A DNA stretch of 49,009 nt from an uncultured Opitutia bacterium (GCA_903840415.1 CAIMFY010000071.1:1-49009), one strand, 5' to 3'; shown: positions 36,089 through 45,335, counted from the first letter of the stretch. The notes: a model not told the origin generated them from the sequence alone. A program made the numbers and translations.

Positions 36089-36358
36089 GTGGAAAAATTC
36101 TGCTCGCTGGCGATCAAGGCCGTGCCCAACGCCCCGCGCAGCGCGATCGTCGGCTGGCTCGGCGACGCGTTGAAAATCAAAGTCCACGCCCCCGCGCTCG
36201 ACGGCCGCGCCAATGACGCGCTCTGCGAGTTCCTCGCCGATGAACTTGGCCTGCCCCGCCGCGCCGTCAGCCTCGCGCAGGGCGACAAGTCCCGCCAGAA
36301 ACTCGTCCGCATCGCCGGCCTCACGCTCGCCGAGGTGCGAGCGAAACTAGGCGTGTGA
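36089..36358 (+). CDS. DUF167 (YggU-like) protein
   Basis: The 89-residue protein matches DUF167 from end to end: LAIKAVPNAPRSAI, LKIKVHAPALDGRANDALCEFLADELG and the C-terminal VSLAQGDKSRQKLVRIAG. YggU-like proteins are small cytoplasmic alpha/beta proteins with no confirmed function. GTG 36089 follows the PLP-enzyme stop by 5 bases, so the two are probably co-transcribed. Its 3' end overlaps the 3' end of the convergent MATE gene by 12 bases, leaving no room for a terminator between them. Confidence 0.92.
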   Translation: MEKFCSLAIKAVPNAPRSAIVGWLGDALKIKVHAPALDGRANDALCEFLADELGLPRRAVSLAQGDKSRQKLVRIAGLTLAEVRAKLGV

Positions 36359-37678
36359 ACGCGTCAGCCGCGCGAACCGCGTCGTAAGCGCCACCGCCGC
36401 CAGCGCCAGTCCGCTCGCGATCCCGATCCACATGCCGACGGCGCCGAGCGAACCGCGCACGCCGAGTGCGTAGCCCAGCGGCAGCGCAACGAGCCAGTAA
36501 GCGACGAACGTAATCGCGGCCGGCACCTTCACGTCGGTGATGCCGCGCAGGCAGGCCGCCGCGATCACCTGCAGGCCATCCACCACCGCAAAAAGCGCGG
36601 CCACCGCGAGCAGTTGCGCCGCGAGCACGACCACCGCCGCGTCATGGACAAACCACCCCGCAATCCATCGGCCGCCGCTAAGAAACACCAGCGCCGACAC
36701 TCCCATCACCGTCAACCCGATCGCCATGGCCCCGAACGCGATCGGCCGCCGTCGGTGAAGTTCGCCGGCGCCGACCGCGCGGCTCACCCTCATCCCGGCC
36801 GCCATCGACAGGCCCAGCGGGAACATGAAGGCGAGCGAAGCGCAGGTGATCGCGATCTGGTGAGCCGCCAGCGGCACCGCGCCGAGCCAGCCGATCATCA
36901 CGCTCGAAAAGGCAAACGCCGTCGTCTCGAACCCCAGCATCCCCGATGCCGGCAGACCGATGTGCAGCATCTCGCGCCATCGCGCCCAGGAATAATTGCC
37001 GAACCAGCGCTGGGGCCACGCCGCGCGCACGGCGGCATCGCGCCGCAGCCAGAGAAAAATCACCAGCGCGCCAAGCGTGCGGGAGAGCAGCGTCGAGAGC
37101 CCCGCGCCAGTCAGTCCCAGCGCCGGCGCGCCGAGGTGGCCATAGATGAACACCCAGTTCAAGGCCGCGTTGAGGGCGACGCCCGCGAGCATGATGAACA
37201 TCGGCACCCACGGATGCCCCATCGCCTCGGCGAATTGCCGGAGCACGAGATAGACAAACACCGACGTTACCGAGGCCGCGATGAGCAGAAAAAACGGCGT
37301 GACGATCGCGAGCACTTCCGGCGGCTGGCCGAAGCGCGCGAGTTGCAGGCTCAACGCCGCCATCACGAGAGTTTCCAGCACACCGAAGAACAGCGCCAGC
37401 GCGAGCCCGTGCCGCAGATATTCGCCGCATTCGTCTGGCCGGTTCGCGCCACGCGCCCGCGACACCAGGATCGCCACCGGCAGCATCAACCCGATCCCGA
37501 TCACGAAAAATACGCCAAAGACATTGCCGCCAAACGATGACGCCGCGAGCGGCACCGTCCCCGCATGACCGATCATCACGCTGTCGGTCACGCCCATAAG
37601 CATCTGGCTCACCTGGCCCACGATGATGGGTGCGGCGAGCGTGAGCGTCGGGCGGATTTCTTCGCGGAAACGCGGCAT
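36347..37678 (-). CDS. MATE family multidrug/Na+ efflux transporter
   Basis: The 443-residue inner-membrane protein has 12 hydrophobic segments in two six-helix halves. N-half markers are LAAPIIVGQVSQMLMGVTDSVMIGHAG and VFVYLVLRQFAEAMGHPWVPMF. C-half markers are GLPASGMLGFETTAFAFSSVMIGWLG and DGLQVIAAACLRGITDVKVP. These correspond to NorM-type exporters that use a Na+ or H+ gradient to expel cationic compounds. The start is ATG 37678 (MPRFREEIRPTL); the frame is open to 37714. The leader is C/T-rich (CTCTCTCCGCTCAAC) with no Shine-Dalgarno. The substrate range is unknown. Confidence 0.93.
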   Translation of the reverse strand: MPRFREEIRPTLTLAAPIIVGQVSQMLMGVTDSVMIGHAGTVPLAASSFGGNVFGVFFVIGIGLMLPVAILVSRARGANRPDECGEYLRHGLALALFFGVLETLVMAALSLQLARFGQPPEVLAIVTPFFLLIAASVTSVFVYLVLRQFAEAMGHPWVPMFIMLAGVALNAALNWVFIYGHLGAPALGLTGAGLSTLLSRTLGALVIFLWLRRDAAVRAAWPQRWFGNYSWARWREMLHIGLPASGMLGFETTAFAFSSVMIGWLGAVPLAAHQIAITCASLAFMFPLGLSMAAGMRVSRAVGAGELHRRRPIAFGAMAIGLTVMGVSALVFLSGGRWIAGWFVHDAAVVVLAAQLLAVAALFAVVDGLQVIAAACLRGITDVKVPAAITFVAYWLVALPLGYALGVRGSLGAVGMWIGIASGLALAAVALTTRFARLTRSHA

Positions 37679-37767
37679 GAAGCGAGGATGTTGAGCGGAG
37701 AGAGCGCCGGGCACACGGAGAATTTCAACGGATTGCGCTCGCTCTTGGTTAGGCGTAGATTGGCGCT

Positions 37768-38082
37768 ATGAGGAAATCGCCGCGCATCGAATTGATTTTG
37801 CTGGCGGGGCTGCTCGTCGGTGCAATGGCGGCGTATGTGTGGATGCAGGGCCGGGCCACGAAGGCGAAAGTGGCGAAGCCCGAGATCGCGATTCAAGACG
37901 GCAAGACGATCGATTTCTCGAGTGGGCGAGCGGTCGTGAAGGACGACGCGAAACAAAAATCCGCGATCGAAAAATCGGTGAAGGAAATGGATGACGCCGC
38001 TGCGACCGTGACGTTTCCGCCCGCGAAGCCGGTCGAAATGGTCGCGGAACCGCCAGCGGCTGCAACACCGCCGAAGCTGTAG
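37768..38082 (+). CDS. Small membrane-anchored hypothetical protein
   Basis: The 104-residue product has one N-terminal membrane helix (IELILLAGLLVGAMAAYVWM) and a hydrophilic tail rich in Lys, Ala and Pro (PPAKPVEMVAEPPAAATPPK), presumably periplasmic. It is not recognised. It diverges from the MATE gene, with about 90 bases between starts, and converges on the gene ending at 38099. The layout is that of a small spacer or adaptor protein of the envelope. Confidence 0.6.
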   Translation: MRKSPRIELILLAGLLVGAMAAYVWMQGRATKAKVAKPEIAIQDGKTIDFSSGRAVVKDDAKQKSAIEKSVKEMDDAAATVTFPPAKPVEMVAEPPAAATPPKL

Positions 38083-38098
38083 CGCGCCGCGCCCGGCG

Positions 38099-38944
38099 TC
38101 ACTCTTTCGTGCCGGTGAGCATGTCGGCCATCAGCGCGATCGCGGTGGCTTCGGTGATGTCGGCGGAGGTGAACTTTCGCGCGATCTGGCCGGCTTGGGC
38201 GCCCCGGCCGAGAATGTCGCTCGCGGCGGCCTGTCCGACGATGGCGGCGTCTTTCAGGCGAATCGCCGTGGCCTGAATGTCGGGCACGGTGTAGGTGGCG
38301 TCGCCGGAAATTTCCGGCACGGTGAGCGCGCGGCTCGAAATGAGCACCTCGATAGCGAGGTCGGCGACGCTGGCGAGCGCCTCGCGATCCTTGGCGCCTT
38401 GCTCGCCGGTGAGCCGGCCGCCGGGCTGGCTAGGCAGGAGCGACGCAGCGATTTGCGGATCGGCGAGTTGCGCGCCGGCGTTGCGGAAGGCGCGGCCAAA
38501 GAGGCGTTCGATTTCGCGGACAGTCTGCTGGTCGGCGAGCGTGGGAGCGGGTGCGTCTTTGGCGACGTAGGTATTTTCGCCGCTGGTCTTGGTCACCTTG
38601 TTGTCCTCGGTATAATATTTTTCGGTGTGGCCCGTCAGCTTGAAGCCGGACGCGGTGTCGACGAGCGCGCGGTTCACGTAGATGACCATGCGGGGCGCGT
38701 GGTCGGTTTTGTAGACCTTGCGGAAATTCTCGAGAATGCCATCGGCGGTCTGCCGGGCGACGAGCGTGTCGGCCGACGGGCCGTAAACTTGCTGGCCGCT
38801 GCCGGCCGGAAGTGGCGCGGTCACGGCGGGGTAGGCCTGCGCTACCACCATTGGCGGCGGCGTGGCGGGCGTCTCCACTTGCTGGGCGAGCAGCGGCGCG
38901 ACGAGGAAGAAAAACGGAGCGAAGAGCGAAAGACGGGGATTCAT
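38099..38944 (-). CDS. Secreted protein, possible LpoB/CsgG-like fold
   Basis: The 281-residue precursor has a signal peptide (RLSLFAPFFFLVAPLLA) and a Pro-rich linker. The body contains LFGRAFRNAGAQLADPQIAA, VADLAIEVLISSRALTVPEI and YTVPDIQATAIRLKDAAIVG. This order of helix, strand VLISSR and strand VRAIRLxDxxxxG resembles LpoB/CsgG-type domains that are normally lipoproteins, but similarity is weak. It is the last gene of a run of lpoB, COG3014-like and ycfL genes, which supports an envelope role. ATG 38944 is set by the signal peptide; the frame is open to 38980. Confidence 0.7.
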   Translation of the reverse strand: MNPRLSLFAPFFFLVAPLLAQQVETPATPPPMVVAQAYPAVTAPLPAGSGQQVYGPSADTLVARQTADGILENFRKVYKTDHAPRMVIYVNRALVDTASGFKLTGHTEKYYTEDNKVTKTSGENTYVAKDAPAPTLADQQTVREIERLFGRAFRNAGAQLADPQIAASLLPSQPGGRLTGEQGAKDREALASVADLAIEVLISSRALTVPEISGDATYTVPDIQATAIRLKDAAIVGQAAASDILGRGAQAGQIARKFTSADITEATAIALMADMLTGTKE

Positions 38945-38981
38945 GGCGCGACGAAGGTTCGAGGGAGGATGACGCTGCAAC

Positions 38982-39404
38982 TCACCGCGCCTGCCGGACG
39001 CGGATGGTGTATTTTTTCGCGAGAGTGTTCATGGCGGTGAAGCGCACGGCCTCGGTGGAATTTTCGGACAGGATGAGCGTCTGGAAGGGCGTTTCGTCGC
39101 CAGTCGAGACGCTTTGTTCGTCCTTAAAAACGCAGTCGATCTGGACCTGAATGCGGCGACTTTCGCGGTTCTTGACGTTGGCGACCACCTCGAGCCGGCC
39201 GTCGCCGAGCGTGCGTTCCTGCAAGCCGGTGCAGGTCACGGAGTATTGCGCGGGCTGGTCGAGCAGCACGAACTTGTCGGTGTTTTCCAAGGTGAACTTG
39301 GTCGTGTCGAGCGGCGCAAACGGGCCCGGCTGGGGTTCGACGCAGCCGGAAAAAACGGCCGTGGTGGCGAGCGCGGAGGTGAGGAAAAACGATTTCAGTT
39401 TCAT
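38982..39404 (-). CDS. ycfL: YcfL family lipoprotein
   Basis: The 140-residue protein has a lipoprotein signal with lipobox VFSGC and a beta-sandwich body of the YcfL/DUF1425 family (VVANVKNRESRRIQVQIDCVF, DETPFQTLILSENSTEAVRF). Its biochemical role is not established. In enteric bacteria ycfL is directly next to lpoB (ycfM), and the same neighbourhood is seen here with a COG3014-like gene between them. This argues for a shared role near penicillin-binding proteins. The leader before ATG 39404 is CCTTCGCTGACC with no Shine-Dalgarno. Confidence 0.85.
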   Translation of the reverse strand: MKLKSFFLTSALATTAVFSGCVEPQPGPFAPLDTTKFTLENTDKFVLLDQPAQYSVTCTGLQERTLGDGRLEVVANVKNRESRRIQVQIDCVFKDEQSVSTGDETPFQTLILSENSTEAVRFTAMNTLAKKYTIRVRQAR

Positions 39405-39441
39405 GGTCAGCGAAGGGTCAGGTGTGAGGTGAGACTGCAGG

Positions 39442-40674
39442 TCAGCGTTTAAGTTCGCTCAAAAATACAACGGTGTCGCGGGCGGGGTCGCCGACGGTGA
39501 TCGCTACCCGGCGGGTGAGGTCTTGGATGGCGTGGCCGTCGGCGTCGAAAAACTGGAGGATGGCCATGTGTTCGCCGGGCGGCAGACGCAGGGCGGCAAA
39601 GCTCAGATATTGCGGGAGGTTATCCCAGGTGCGGGTGTCGGCGCGCGTCTCGGTCGCCGCGGAGAAAATTTTGCTGGCGATGCCGACGGCGCCGAGGATG
39701 AGGGCAGTGTTTTCGCTGCCCTGATCTTTTTCGACGTCGGTGACGACGTGCTGGCGGCCGTTTTCGTCGGTGACGACGCGCTTTTTTTCCTTGTAGGCGT
39801 TGTCGGTCGCAATGGCGGAACCGGCGAGCGCGAGGTCGCCGACGGTATTGGCGTTGCGCTTGAAGACGGCCTTGTTGCCGAGGATGTAGTCCATCACGCG
39901 ACCGCCGCGCGTCATGGCCTGAAAATTCAGGTTGTCCCACGGCGTGAAATGCAGGTTTTGCCCGGCGAGTGAGAGCGTGGCGGAGCGGACGCGCGACGGC
40001 GAAAGCTGAAATTTCAACTGCTCGCCATACTGGCCGGCGGCGACTTTGCGCGGGCCGGGGCCGAATTCGAGGAAGCAGAGGACGTTGGCCGCCGGATCGT
40101 AGGCGGGGAGCGAGTGCTTGGCGGTCTTTTCGGCGCGGGTGCGGGCGTCGCTGCCGTCGGCGGCGAGTTTCGTCGAGGCCAGACCGTCGAGGTAATCGAG
40201 CAGGACGTAATCGCCTTTGTAGGTGTCGGCCTCGGCGTCGCCATCGATGAACTGGCCCGAACGAAAGCACGCGCGGGCGTTGTCGGGCTGGCCGTCGCGC
40301 CAGTAGAGGAGGCCGCGATAATAAAACGCCATGACGCGCTCGTAGGGTTCGCCGATGAAAGTCTTTTCGCGTTCCGCCGTGAAGAGCCCGCGGGCGCGAC
40401 GGGCGGCCTCATCCGGCCCCGAAATCACGCCGCCGATGCGGAGAATGGCGTCGTCGAGCAGCTTCCGCGCGTCGTCGAAATTTCCCGCCCGCATGGACGA
40501 AGCCGCGAACCGATACTCGAACAGCACGCGATCGCGGTCGTCGACGTTGGCGAAGCGCGGATCGCCGCCGGGCGCGGCGGCGCGCGGTCCCGGCGGTTGA
40601 TCGGGAATTTCGACGCAGCCGGCGAAGGCCAGCAGCGCCGCAGTAGCGAAAAGGAATCTGGTGAGAGGTCTCAT
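39442..40674 (-). CDS. COG3014-like outer-membrane lipoprotein
   Basis: The 410-residue precursor has a lipoprotein signal (FLFATAALLAFAGC). The N-terminal half is helical with TPR-like spacing (EYRFAASSMRAGNFDDARKL, MAFYYRGLLYWRDGQPDNAR), followed by a beta-rich half with FGPGPRKVAAGQYGEQLKF. I assign it to the COG3014 group, which in many Gram-negatives lies between lpoB and ycfL, from order and layout; function is unknown. The start is ATG 40674 at the signal peptide; the frame is open to 40731. The lpoB gene lies 96 bases upstream and ycfL 37 bases downstream, all in one direction. Confidence 0.78.
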   Translation of the reverse strand: MRPLTRFLFATAALLAFAGCVEIPDQPPGPRAAAPGGDPRFANVDDRDRVLFEYRFAASSMRAGNFDDARKLLDDAILRIGGVISGPDEAARRARGLFTAEREKTFIGEPYERVMAFYYRGLLYWRDGQPDNARACFRSGQFIDGDAEADTYKGDYVLLDYLDGLASTKLAADGSDARTRAEKTAKHSLPAYDPAANVLCFLEFGPGPRKVAAGQYGEQLKFQLSPSRVRSATLSLAGQNLHFTPWDNLNFQAMTRGGRVMDYILGNKAVFKRNANTVGDLALAGSAIATDNAYKEKKRVVTDENGRQHVVTDVEKDQGSENTALILGAVGIASKIFSAATETRADTRTWDNLPQYLSFAALRLPPGEHMAILQFFDADGHAIQDLTRRVAITVGDPARDTVVFLSELKR

Positions 40675-40770
40675 GCTGATGGGTGAAGGATTATCGGCTA
40701 TGGCAGAAGGCGCGGCCTGCGACTTCCGCAATGACCAAATAAGCGATCAGCAACAACCAACCGCCAAGAT

Positions 40771-41406
40771 TCACCGATACGCCGCGTCTTCGAGGCCCTG
40801 CTTCTTAATCTCCGCTGAATCCTCCCAGACGATGCGGCTGGTGCGCGCATCGGTGAGACGGAACGTGTAGAGGATGTAGTCGCTGGTGCCCTGGGAGGTG
40901 CGCGTCGCGAGTCCGTCGAGCTGGCCGGTGAGGAAAAAGTCCGCTCCGCCGAACTCGACGGCGTTCGGATTCGCGCTCGCCGTCACCTGGCCCGACTGCT
41001 TGAGGGCGCGTTCATGCTCGAGGGTCTTCATCATCGCGCGGTCGAGGAAGCTCACGCGGCCCATGGCCTTCGAGTTGAGCTGCGAGCGGATGCGCGTCAG
41101 GAAAATGTCTTTGTTGATCGGGAAACGCGTGTTGTTCACGACCGGCTCGAGCACGATGCTCGGCTCGACGGCGGCCCGCGCAATCTGCGGGATGCCGAGG
41201 ATGCTGCGCGCCATCTTGTCGGTGACGGCCACGAGATCCTGCGACTCGACGCCGGTGCCGGCGACGAAGCCGCGCTCATCGGGGCGCATCTCGGTGACGG
41301 GCACGCCGGAGGGATTTTTCACGCCCTGCGCGGTTTCGCAGCCAGCAAAAAATGCCGACGACGCGGTAACGCCGGCGAGCAAAAGGAAACGGTAGGTGTT
41401 ATTCAT
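40771..41406 (-). CDS. lpoB: Penicillin-binding protein activator LpoB
   Basis: The 211-residue lipoprotein (lipobox FFAGC) matches LpoB, the outer-membrane partner that reaches through peptidoglycan to stimulate PBP1b. Family blocks are GTGVESQDLVAVTDKMARSI, IVLEPVVNNTRFPINKDIFL and RVSFLDRAMMKTLEHERALK. The C-terminal part contains GADFFLTGQLDGLATR and YTFRLTDARTSRIVWEDSAEI. The linker between lipid anchor and domain is short (about 20 residues), less than in enteric LpoB. The glycine-zipper gene lies 46 bases upstream and the COG3014-like gene 96 bases downstream. ATG 41406 is used; the frame is open 9 bases further. Confidence 0.88.
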   Translation of the reverse strand: MNNTYRFLLLAGVTASSAFFAGCETAQGVKNPSGVPVTEMRPDERGFVAGTGVESQDLVAVTDKMARSILGIPQIARAAVEPSIVLEPVVNNTRFPINKDIFLTRIRSQLNSKAMGRVSFLDRAMMKTLEHERALKQSGQVTASANPNAVEFGGADFFLTGQLDGLATRTSQGTSDYILYTFRLTDARTSRIVWEDSAEIKKQGLEDAAYR

Positions 41407-41452
41407 GGTGGTCAAAAAAGAGGAACTGGAAAAACAATCCGGCCGGAGCGAC

Positions 41453-42100
41453 TCAGCGGCCGAAGAGCGAATTCGCGCCCGCCATCGGCGAAGCGTTGCC
41501 GTAGTAATTGTTGATAATCGTCACCTGCTGCGGAGCAGGCGCCGCAGGCGCTGCCTGCACGGCGACGGGTGGCGTCGCCGGCATGACGACCGTGCGCGGA
41601 TAACCATAATCGTAGCCGCGATAGTAGCCGAAATTCGCATCGGCGATGGAGCCGAGCAGCCAGCCCGCACCTGCGCCCCACGCGGCACCACGCCAGCCGT
41701 CGCGACCGTGACCGAAACCGCGATTGTGGCCGATGAGGCCGCCGGCGAGCGCACCGAATACCAGTCCGTCCGCCGCCGCACTACCGCCATAATAACCATA
41801 ACCGCCGGAGTAGCCGCCGCGATAACCATCCCGGTAAACGTAGCTGCCCGAAGCGACCGGCGCACCGTAGCCATAGCGCGCGGCATTGTTGTCGGCCGCG
41901 GCGCCGAGGAGCGCGCCCACGCCCGCACCGATGGCGGCGCCCTGCCAGCCGTTGTGCGATAGCGAACCACTGTTGTGACCGATGACGGCGCCGGCGATGC
42001 CACCGAGGAACGCGCCGTTCAACGTCTGGGGACTGAAGATTTGCGCCTGGGCAGATGCCAGCGCGAGCAGGCCGAGGCCGATCGAGAAGAGAGTTTTCAT
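41453..42100 (-). CDS. Glycine-zipper envelope protein with duplicated domain
   Basis: The 215-residue precursor has a signal peptide (KTLFSIGLGLLALASAQA) and two copies of a glycine-zipper segment. Copy 1 contains NGAFLGGIAGAVIGHNSG and GWQGAAIGAGVGALLGAAAD. Copy 2 contains DGLVFGALAGGLIGHNRG and GWRGAAWGAGAGWLLGSIAD. A Tyr/Gly-rich stretch (YRDGYRGGYSGGYGYYGG) joins them, and a Pro/Ala tail ends the chain. Glycine zippers of the YMGG/Gly-zipper kind pack helices in or at the outer membrane. It precedes lpoB, so an envelope role is likely, but no function is known. Confidence 0.75.
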   Translation of the reverse strand: MKTLFSIGLGLLALASAQAQIFSPQTLNGAFLGGIAGAVIGHNSGSLSHNGWQGAAIGAGVGALLGAAADNNAARYGYGAPVASGSYVYRDGYRGGYSGGYGYYGGSAAADGLVFGALAGGLIGHNRGFGHGRDGWRGAAWGAGAGWLLGSIADANFGYYRGYDYGYPRTVVMPATPPVAVQAAPAAPAPQQVTIINNYYGNASPMAGANSLFGR

Positions 42101-42174
42101 GGTAGTCAGGACAACCTGTGCGACACGCCTCCGCGCGCAAGGTTTCAGCTAAACCGAAACTACCCTTCTTCGCC

Positions 42175-45100
42175 CTACTTCGCCAGCAACGCATCCCCGG
42201 CGTGGGCCATCGCGGGATTCTTGTGGCGCAGCCGGGAGGTGAACTTGTCCATGTAGATGTAAATCACCGGCGTGATGTAGAGCGTCAGCATCTGCGACAC
42301 CATGAGGCCGCCCACGACCGCGAGTCCCAGCGGCCGGCGCGAATCGGCGCCGGCCCCCAGCCCGAGCGCGATCGGGATCGCACCGGCGAGCGCAGCGAAG
42401 GTCGTCATCATGATTGGGCGGAAACGCACGATGCACGCCTCGAAGATCGCCTGCTCGGCGTTGAAGGCGTTGTCCTGCTCCCGCTCCTTCGCGATCGCGA
42501 AATCGATCATCATGATCGCGTTTTTCTTCACGATGCCGACGAGCAGGATCACGCCGACGTAGCCCATGATGTTCAGCTCCTGCTTGAACGCCCAGAGCGT
42601 GAACAGCGCGCCGAAGCTCGCCGCCGGCAGGCCGGAAAGAATCGTCAGCGGATGGATGAAGTCCTCGTAGAGAATGCCGAGCACGATGTAGATCACGACG
42701 ACCGCGAGAATGAGCAGCAGGCCCATGCCTTGCAGCGACGAGGCAAACGCCTGCGCCGAGCCGACGAAGCTGTAGCTGATCGTCGAGGGAATGTCTTTCA
42801 ACGCGAGCGCCTGGATGGCGGCGGTGCCGTCGCCGAGCGAGACGCCGGGTTTGAGGTTGAACGAAATCGTGACCGCGGGGAGCTGGCCGAGGTGGTTGAC
42901 CGTGAGCGGGCCGACATCGCGGCGAAGCGAGGCGACGGCGTCGAGCGGGATGAGTTTGCCGCTGCGGGATCGCACGTAGAGCAGCGAGAGTGCGGAGGCG
43001 TCGCGCTGAAACTCGGGCGCGACTTCCATGATGACGAAATACTGATTCGTCGGCGTGTAGATGGTGGAGACCTGCCGCGTGCCGAAGGCGTTGTAGAGCG
43101 TGTCCTCGATTTGCGCGGGGGTGACACCGAGCGTCGCGGCCTTGTCGCGTGCGATGTCGACGCGCAGTTGCGGGCTCGTGATCTGGAGATCGGAGTTGAC
43201 GTCGACGAGCTGCGGGAGCGTGCGGAATTTTTTCTCGAGCGAGTCGGCAACGCCGTAGAGTTCCTTGAGGTCGTTGCCGAAGAGCGTGAACTGGTAGAGT
43301 GCCTTAGTGAGCTGGCCGCCGATGCGGATCGACGGCGGGATCTGCGGGTAGGCGCGCAGCCCGGGGATGCCGGCCAGCTGCTGCCGCAGATCGGAGAGAA
43401 TATCGTTGATCGGCGGGCGCTGGTCGCGCGGCTTCAGGCGCATGAAGATGCGGCCTTGGTTGGAGGTCGCACTGACAGCGCCGCTCGAGCCCAACGACGA
43501 CATCATCGCCATCACGTAGGGCTGGCGCGCGACGATGGCGGCCGCGGTCTGCTGGTGGCGCACCATCTCCTCGAACGAGATGTCCTGCGCACCTTCCATG
43601 AAAACGAGCACGAAGCCGGTGTCGTCCGATGGGATGAAGCCCTGCGGCAATTCGCGGCCGACAAACACCGTCAGCACCGCCATCACAAGCGCGATCGAGA
43701 CGACGATGACACGGTGGTGCAGCGCCTGACGCAGCGTGCGCTCGTAGAAATTCTTCATCCCCTCGAACACGTGCTCGCTCCATTCGTAGAGTTTGCCGTG
43801 CGCCGCGTGCACCGTGCCGCCGTGCGGCTTCAAGAACCGGCTGCACAGCATCGGCGTGAGCGTGAGTGACACGACGCCCGACACGAGAACCGACGCCGTG
43901 ATCGTGACGGCAAATTCGTGCAGCAACCGCCCGAGGATACCACCCATGAACATCAGCGGGATGAACACCGCGACCAGCGACAGCGTCATCGAAACGATCG
44001 TGAAGCCGATTTCGCGCGAGCCGCGAAATGCCGCCTCGCGCACAGGCATCCCACCCTCGATGTGGCGGACGATGTTTTCGAGCATCACGATCGCATCGTC
44101 CACGACGAAGCCGACCGAGAGCGTGAGCGCGAGCAGCGAGAGATTGTCGAGCGAGTAGCCGCAAAAATACATCACCACAAACGTCCCGAGCAGCGCCATC
44201 GGGATCGCCATGCTGGGGATCACGGTGGCCCAGACCGAGCGCAGGAAGATGAAGATGACCAAGATCACGAGCGAGATGGACAACAGCAGCGTCGTCTGCA
44301 CGTCGTTCACGGAATCGCGGACCGCCTCGGAATTGTCGCGCATGACCGCGAGGTGCACCGACTCGGGCAGTTGTTTTTGAAACACCGGCATCAGGGCGCG
44401 GATGCGGCGCACGACTTCGACGGTGTTGACGCCCGGCTGCTTTTGCACCGCGAGCACGATGGCGCGCGCCGGATCGAGCGGCCCATCCTGCTGGCGTTCG
44501 GCAAACCACGTGGCGACGCGCGAATCCTGCACGCTGTCGATCACCTGGGCGAGTTCGCCGAGGCGGACCGGGGCACCATTGCGGTAGGCGACGACGACGT
44601 TGGTGAACTCGGCGGCGCTCGCGAGCTGGCCGCTGGCGAGCACTTGCACCGACTGGCGATAGCCGTCGAGGAGGCCGGTAGGCTGATTGACGTTGTGGGC
44701 GCTGAGCGCGCTGCGCACTTCGTCGAGCGTGATGCCGCGGCTCGCGAGCAACCGCGGATCGAGCCGGGCGCGGACGGCGTATTTTTGCGAACCGTAAACC
44801 TGCACCTGCGAGACGCCATCCACCGTCGAGATGCGCTGCGACATCATCGTCTCGGCATATTCGTCGACCACCGAGAGCGGCAGTGTGGGCGAATAGAGCG
44901 CGAGGAAAATGACCGGCTGATCGGCGGGATTGGTTTTGCGCAGCGACGGCGGCGCCGGCATGTCGGTCGGCAGCCGGCGTTGCACGGCGGCGATGGCGGC
45001 CTGCACGTCCTGCGCGGCGGCGTCGATGTTGCGGTCGAGCGTGAATTGCAGCGTGAGTTGCGTGCTGCCGGTGCTGCTCGTCGAGACCATCGAGTCGATG

Positions 45101-45327
45101 CCGGCGATAGTGGAGAACTGCTGCTCCAGCACAGTGGCGACGGCGCTCGCCATCGTCTCCGGCGTGGCGCCGGGCAGCGCGGCGTTGACCACGATGGTGG
45201 GAAAATCGACGTTCGGCAGATCGCTGACGGGTAGCAGGCGAAACGCCATCAGGCCAAACACGCAGACCGCCGCGGTGAGCAGCGTCGTCATCACCGGACG
45301 GCGAATGCAGACTTCAGGAAGATTCAT
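42175..45327 (-). CDS. RND family efflux permease (HAE1/MdtBC-like)
   Basis: The 1050-residue inner-membrane protein is a proton-driven RND exporter with twelve membrane helices and two large periplasmic loops. The N-terminus MNLPEVCIRRPVMTTLLTAA and VSDLPNVDFPTIVVNAALPG are typical. The proton-relay aspartate pair is in VGFVVDDAIVMLENI (TM4) and the relay lysine in VGIVKKNAIMMIDFA (TM10), so it should be active. It is closest in style to MdtB/MdtC. It begins 8 bases after the adaptor stop and forms a marR-adaptor-permease operon. No TolC-like outer-membrane factor is in the window, so one must be encoded elsewhere. Substrates are unknown. Confidence 0.94.
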   Translation of the reverse strand: MNLPEVCIRRPVMTTLLTAAVCVFGLMAFRLLPVSDLPNVDFPTIVVNAALPGATPETMASAVATVLEQQFSTIAGIDSMVSTSSTGSTQLTLQFTLDRNIDAAAQDVQAAIAAVQRRLPTDMPAPPSLRKTNPADQPVIFLALYSPTLPLSVVDEYAETMMSQRISTVDGVSQVQVYGSQKYAVRARLDPRLLASRGITLDEVRSALSAHNVNQPTGLLDGYRQSVQVLASGQLASAAEFTNVVVAYRNGAPVRLGELAQVIDSVQDSRVATWFAERQQDGPLDPARAIVLAVQKQPGVNTVEVVRRIRALMPVFQKQLPESVHLAVMRDNSEAVRDSVNDVQTTLLLSISLVILVIFIFLRSVWATVIPSMAIPMALLGTFVVMYFCGYSLDNLSLLALTLSVGFVVDDAIVMLENIVRHIEGGMPVREAAFRGSREIGFTIVSMTLSLVAVFIPLMFMGGILGRLLHEFAVTITASVLVSGVVSLTLTPMLCSRFLKPHGGTVHAAHGKLYEWSEHVFEGMKNFYERTLRQALHHRVIVVSIALVMAVLTVFVGRELPQGFIPSDDTGFVLVFMEGAQDISFEEMVRHQQTAAAIVARQPYVMAMMSSLGSSGAVSATSNQGRIFMRLKPRDQRPPINDILSDLRQQLAGIPGLRAYPQIPPSIRIGGQLTKALYQFTLFGNDLKELYGVADSLEKKFRTLPQLVDVNSDLQITSPQLRVDIARDKAATLGVTPAQIEDTLYNAFGTRQVSTIYTPTNQYFVIMEVAPEFQRDASALSLLYVRSRSGKLIPLDAVASLRRDVGPLTVNHLGQLPAVTISFNLKPGVSLGDGTAAIQALALKDIPSTISYSFVGSAQAFASSLQGMGLLLILAVVVIYIVLGILYEDFIHPLTILSGLPAASFGALFTLWAFKQELNIMGYVGVILLVGIVKKNAIMMIDFAIAKEREQDNAFNAEQAIFEACIVRFRPIMMTTFAALAGAIPIALGLGAGADSRRPLGLAVVGGLMVSQMLTLYITPVIYIYMDKFTSRLRHKNPAMAHAGDALLAK

Positions 45328-45335
45328 GGGGTGCG

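Noticed and set aside
42118-43869. 583-residue plus-strand ORF opposite the RND permease
   Set aside because: It is extremely Arg/Asp/His-rich and antisense to transmembrane segments, so it is a compositional artefact.
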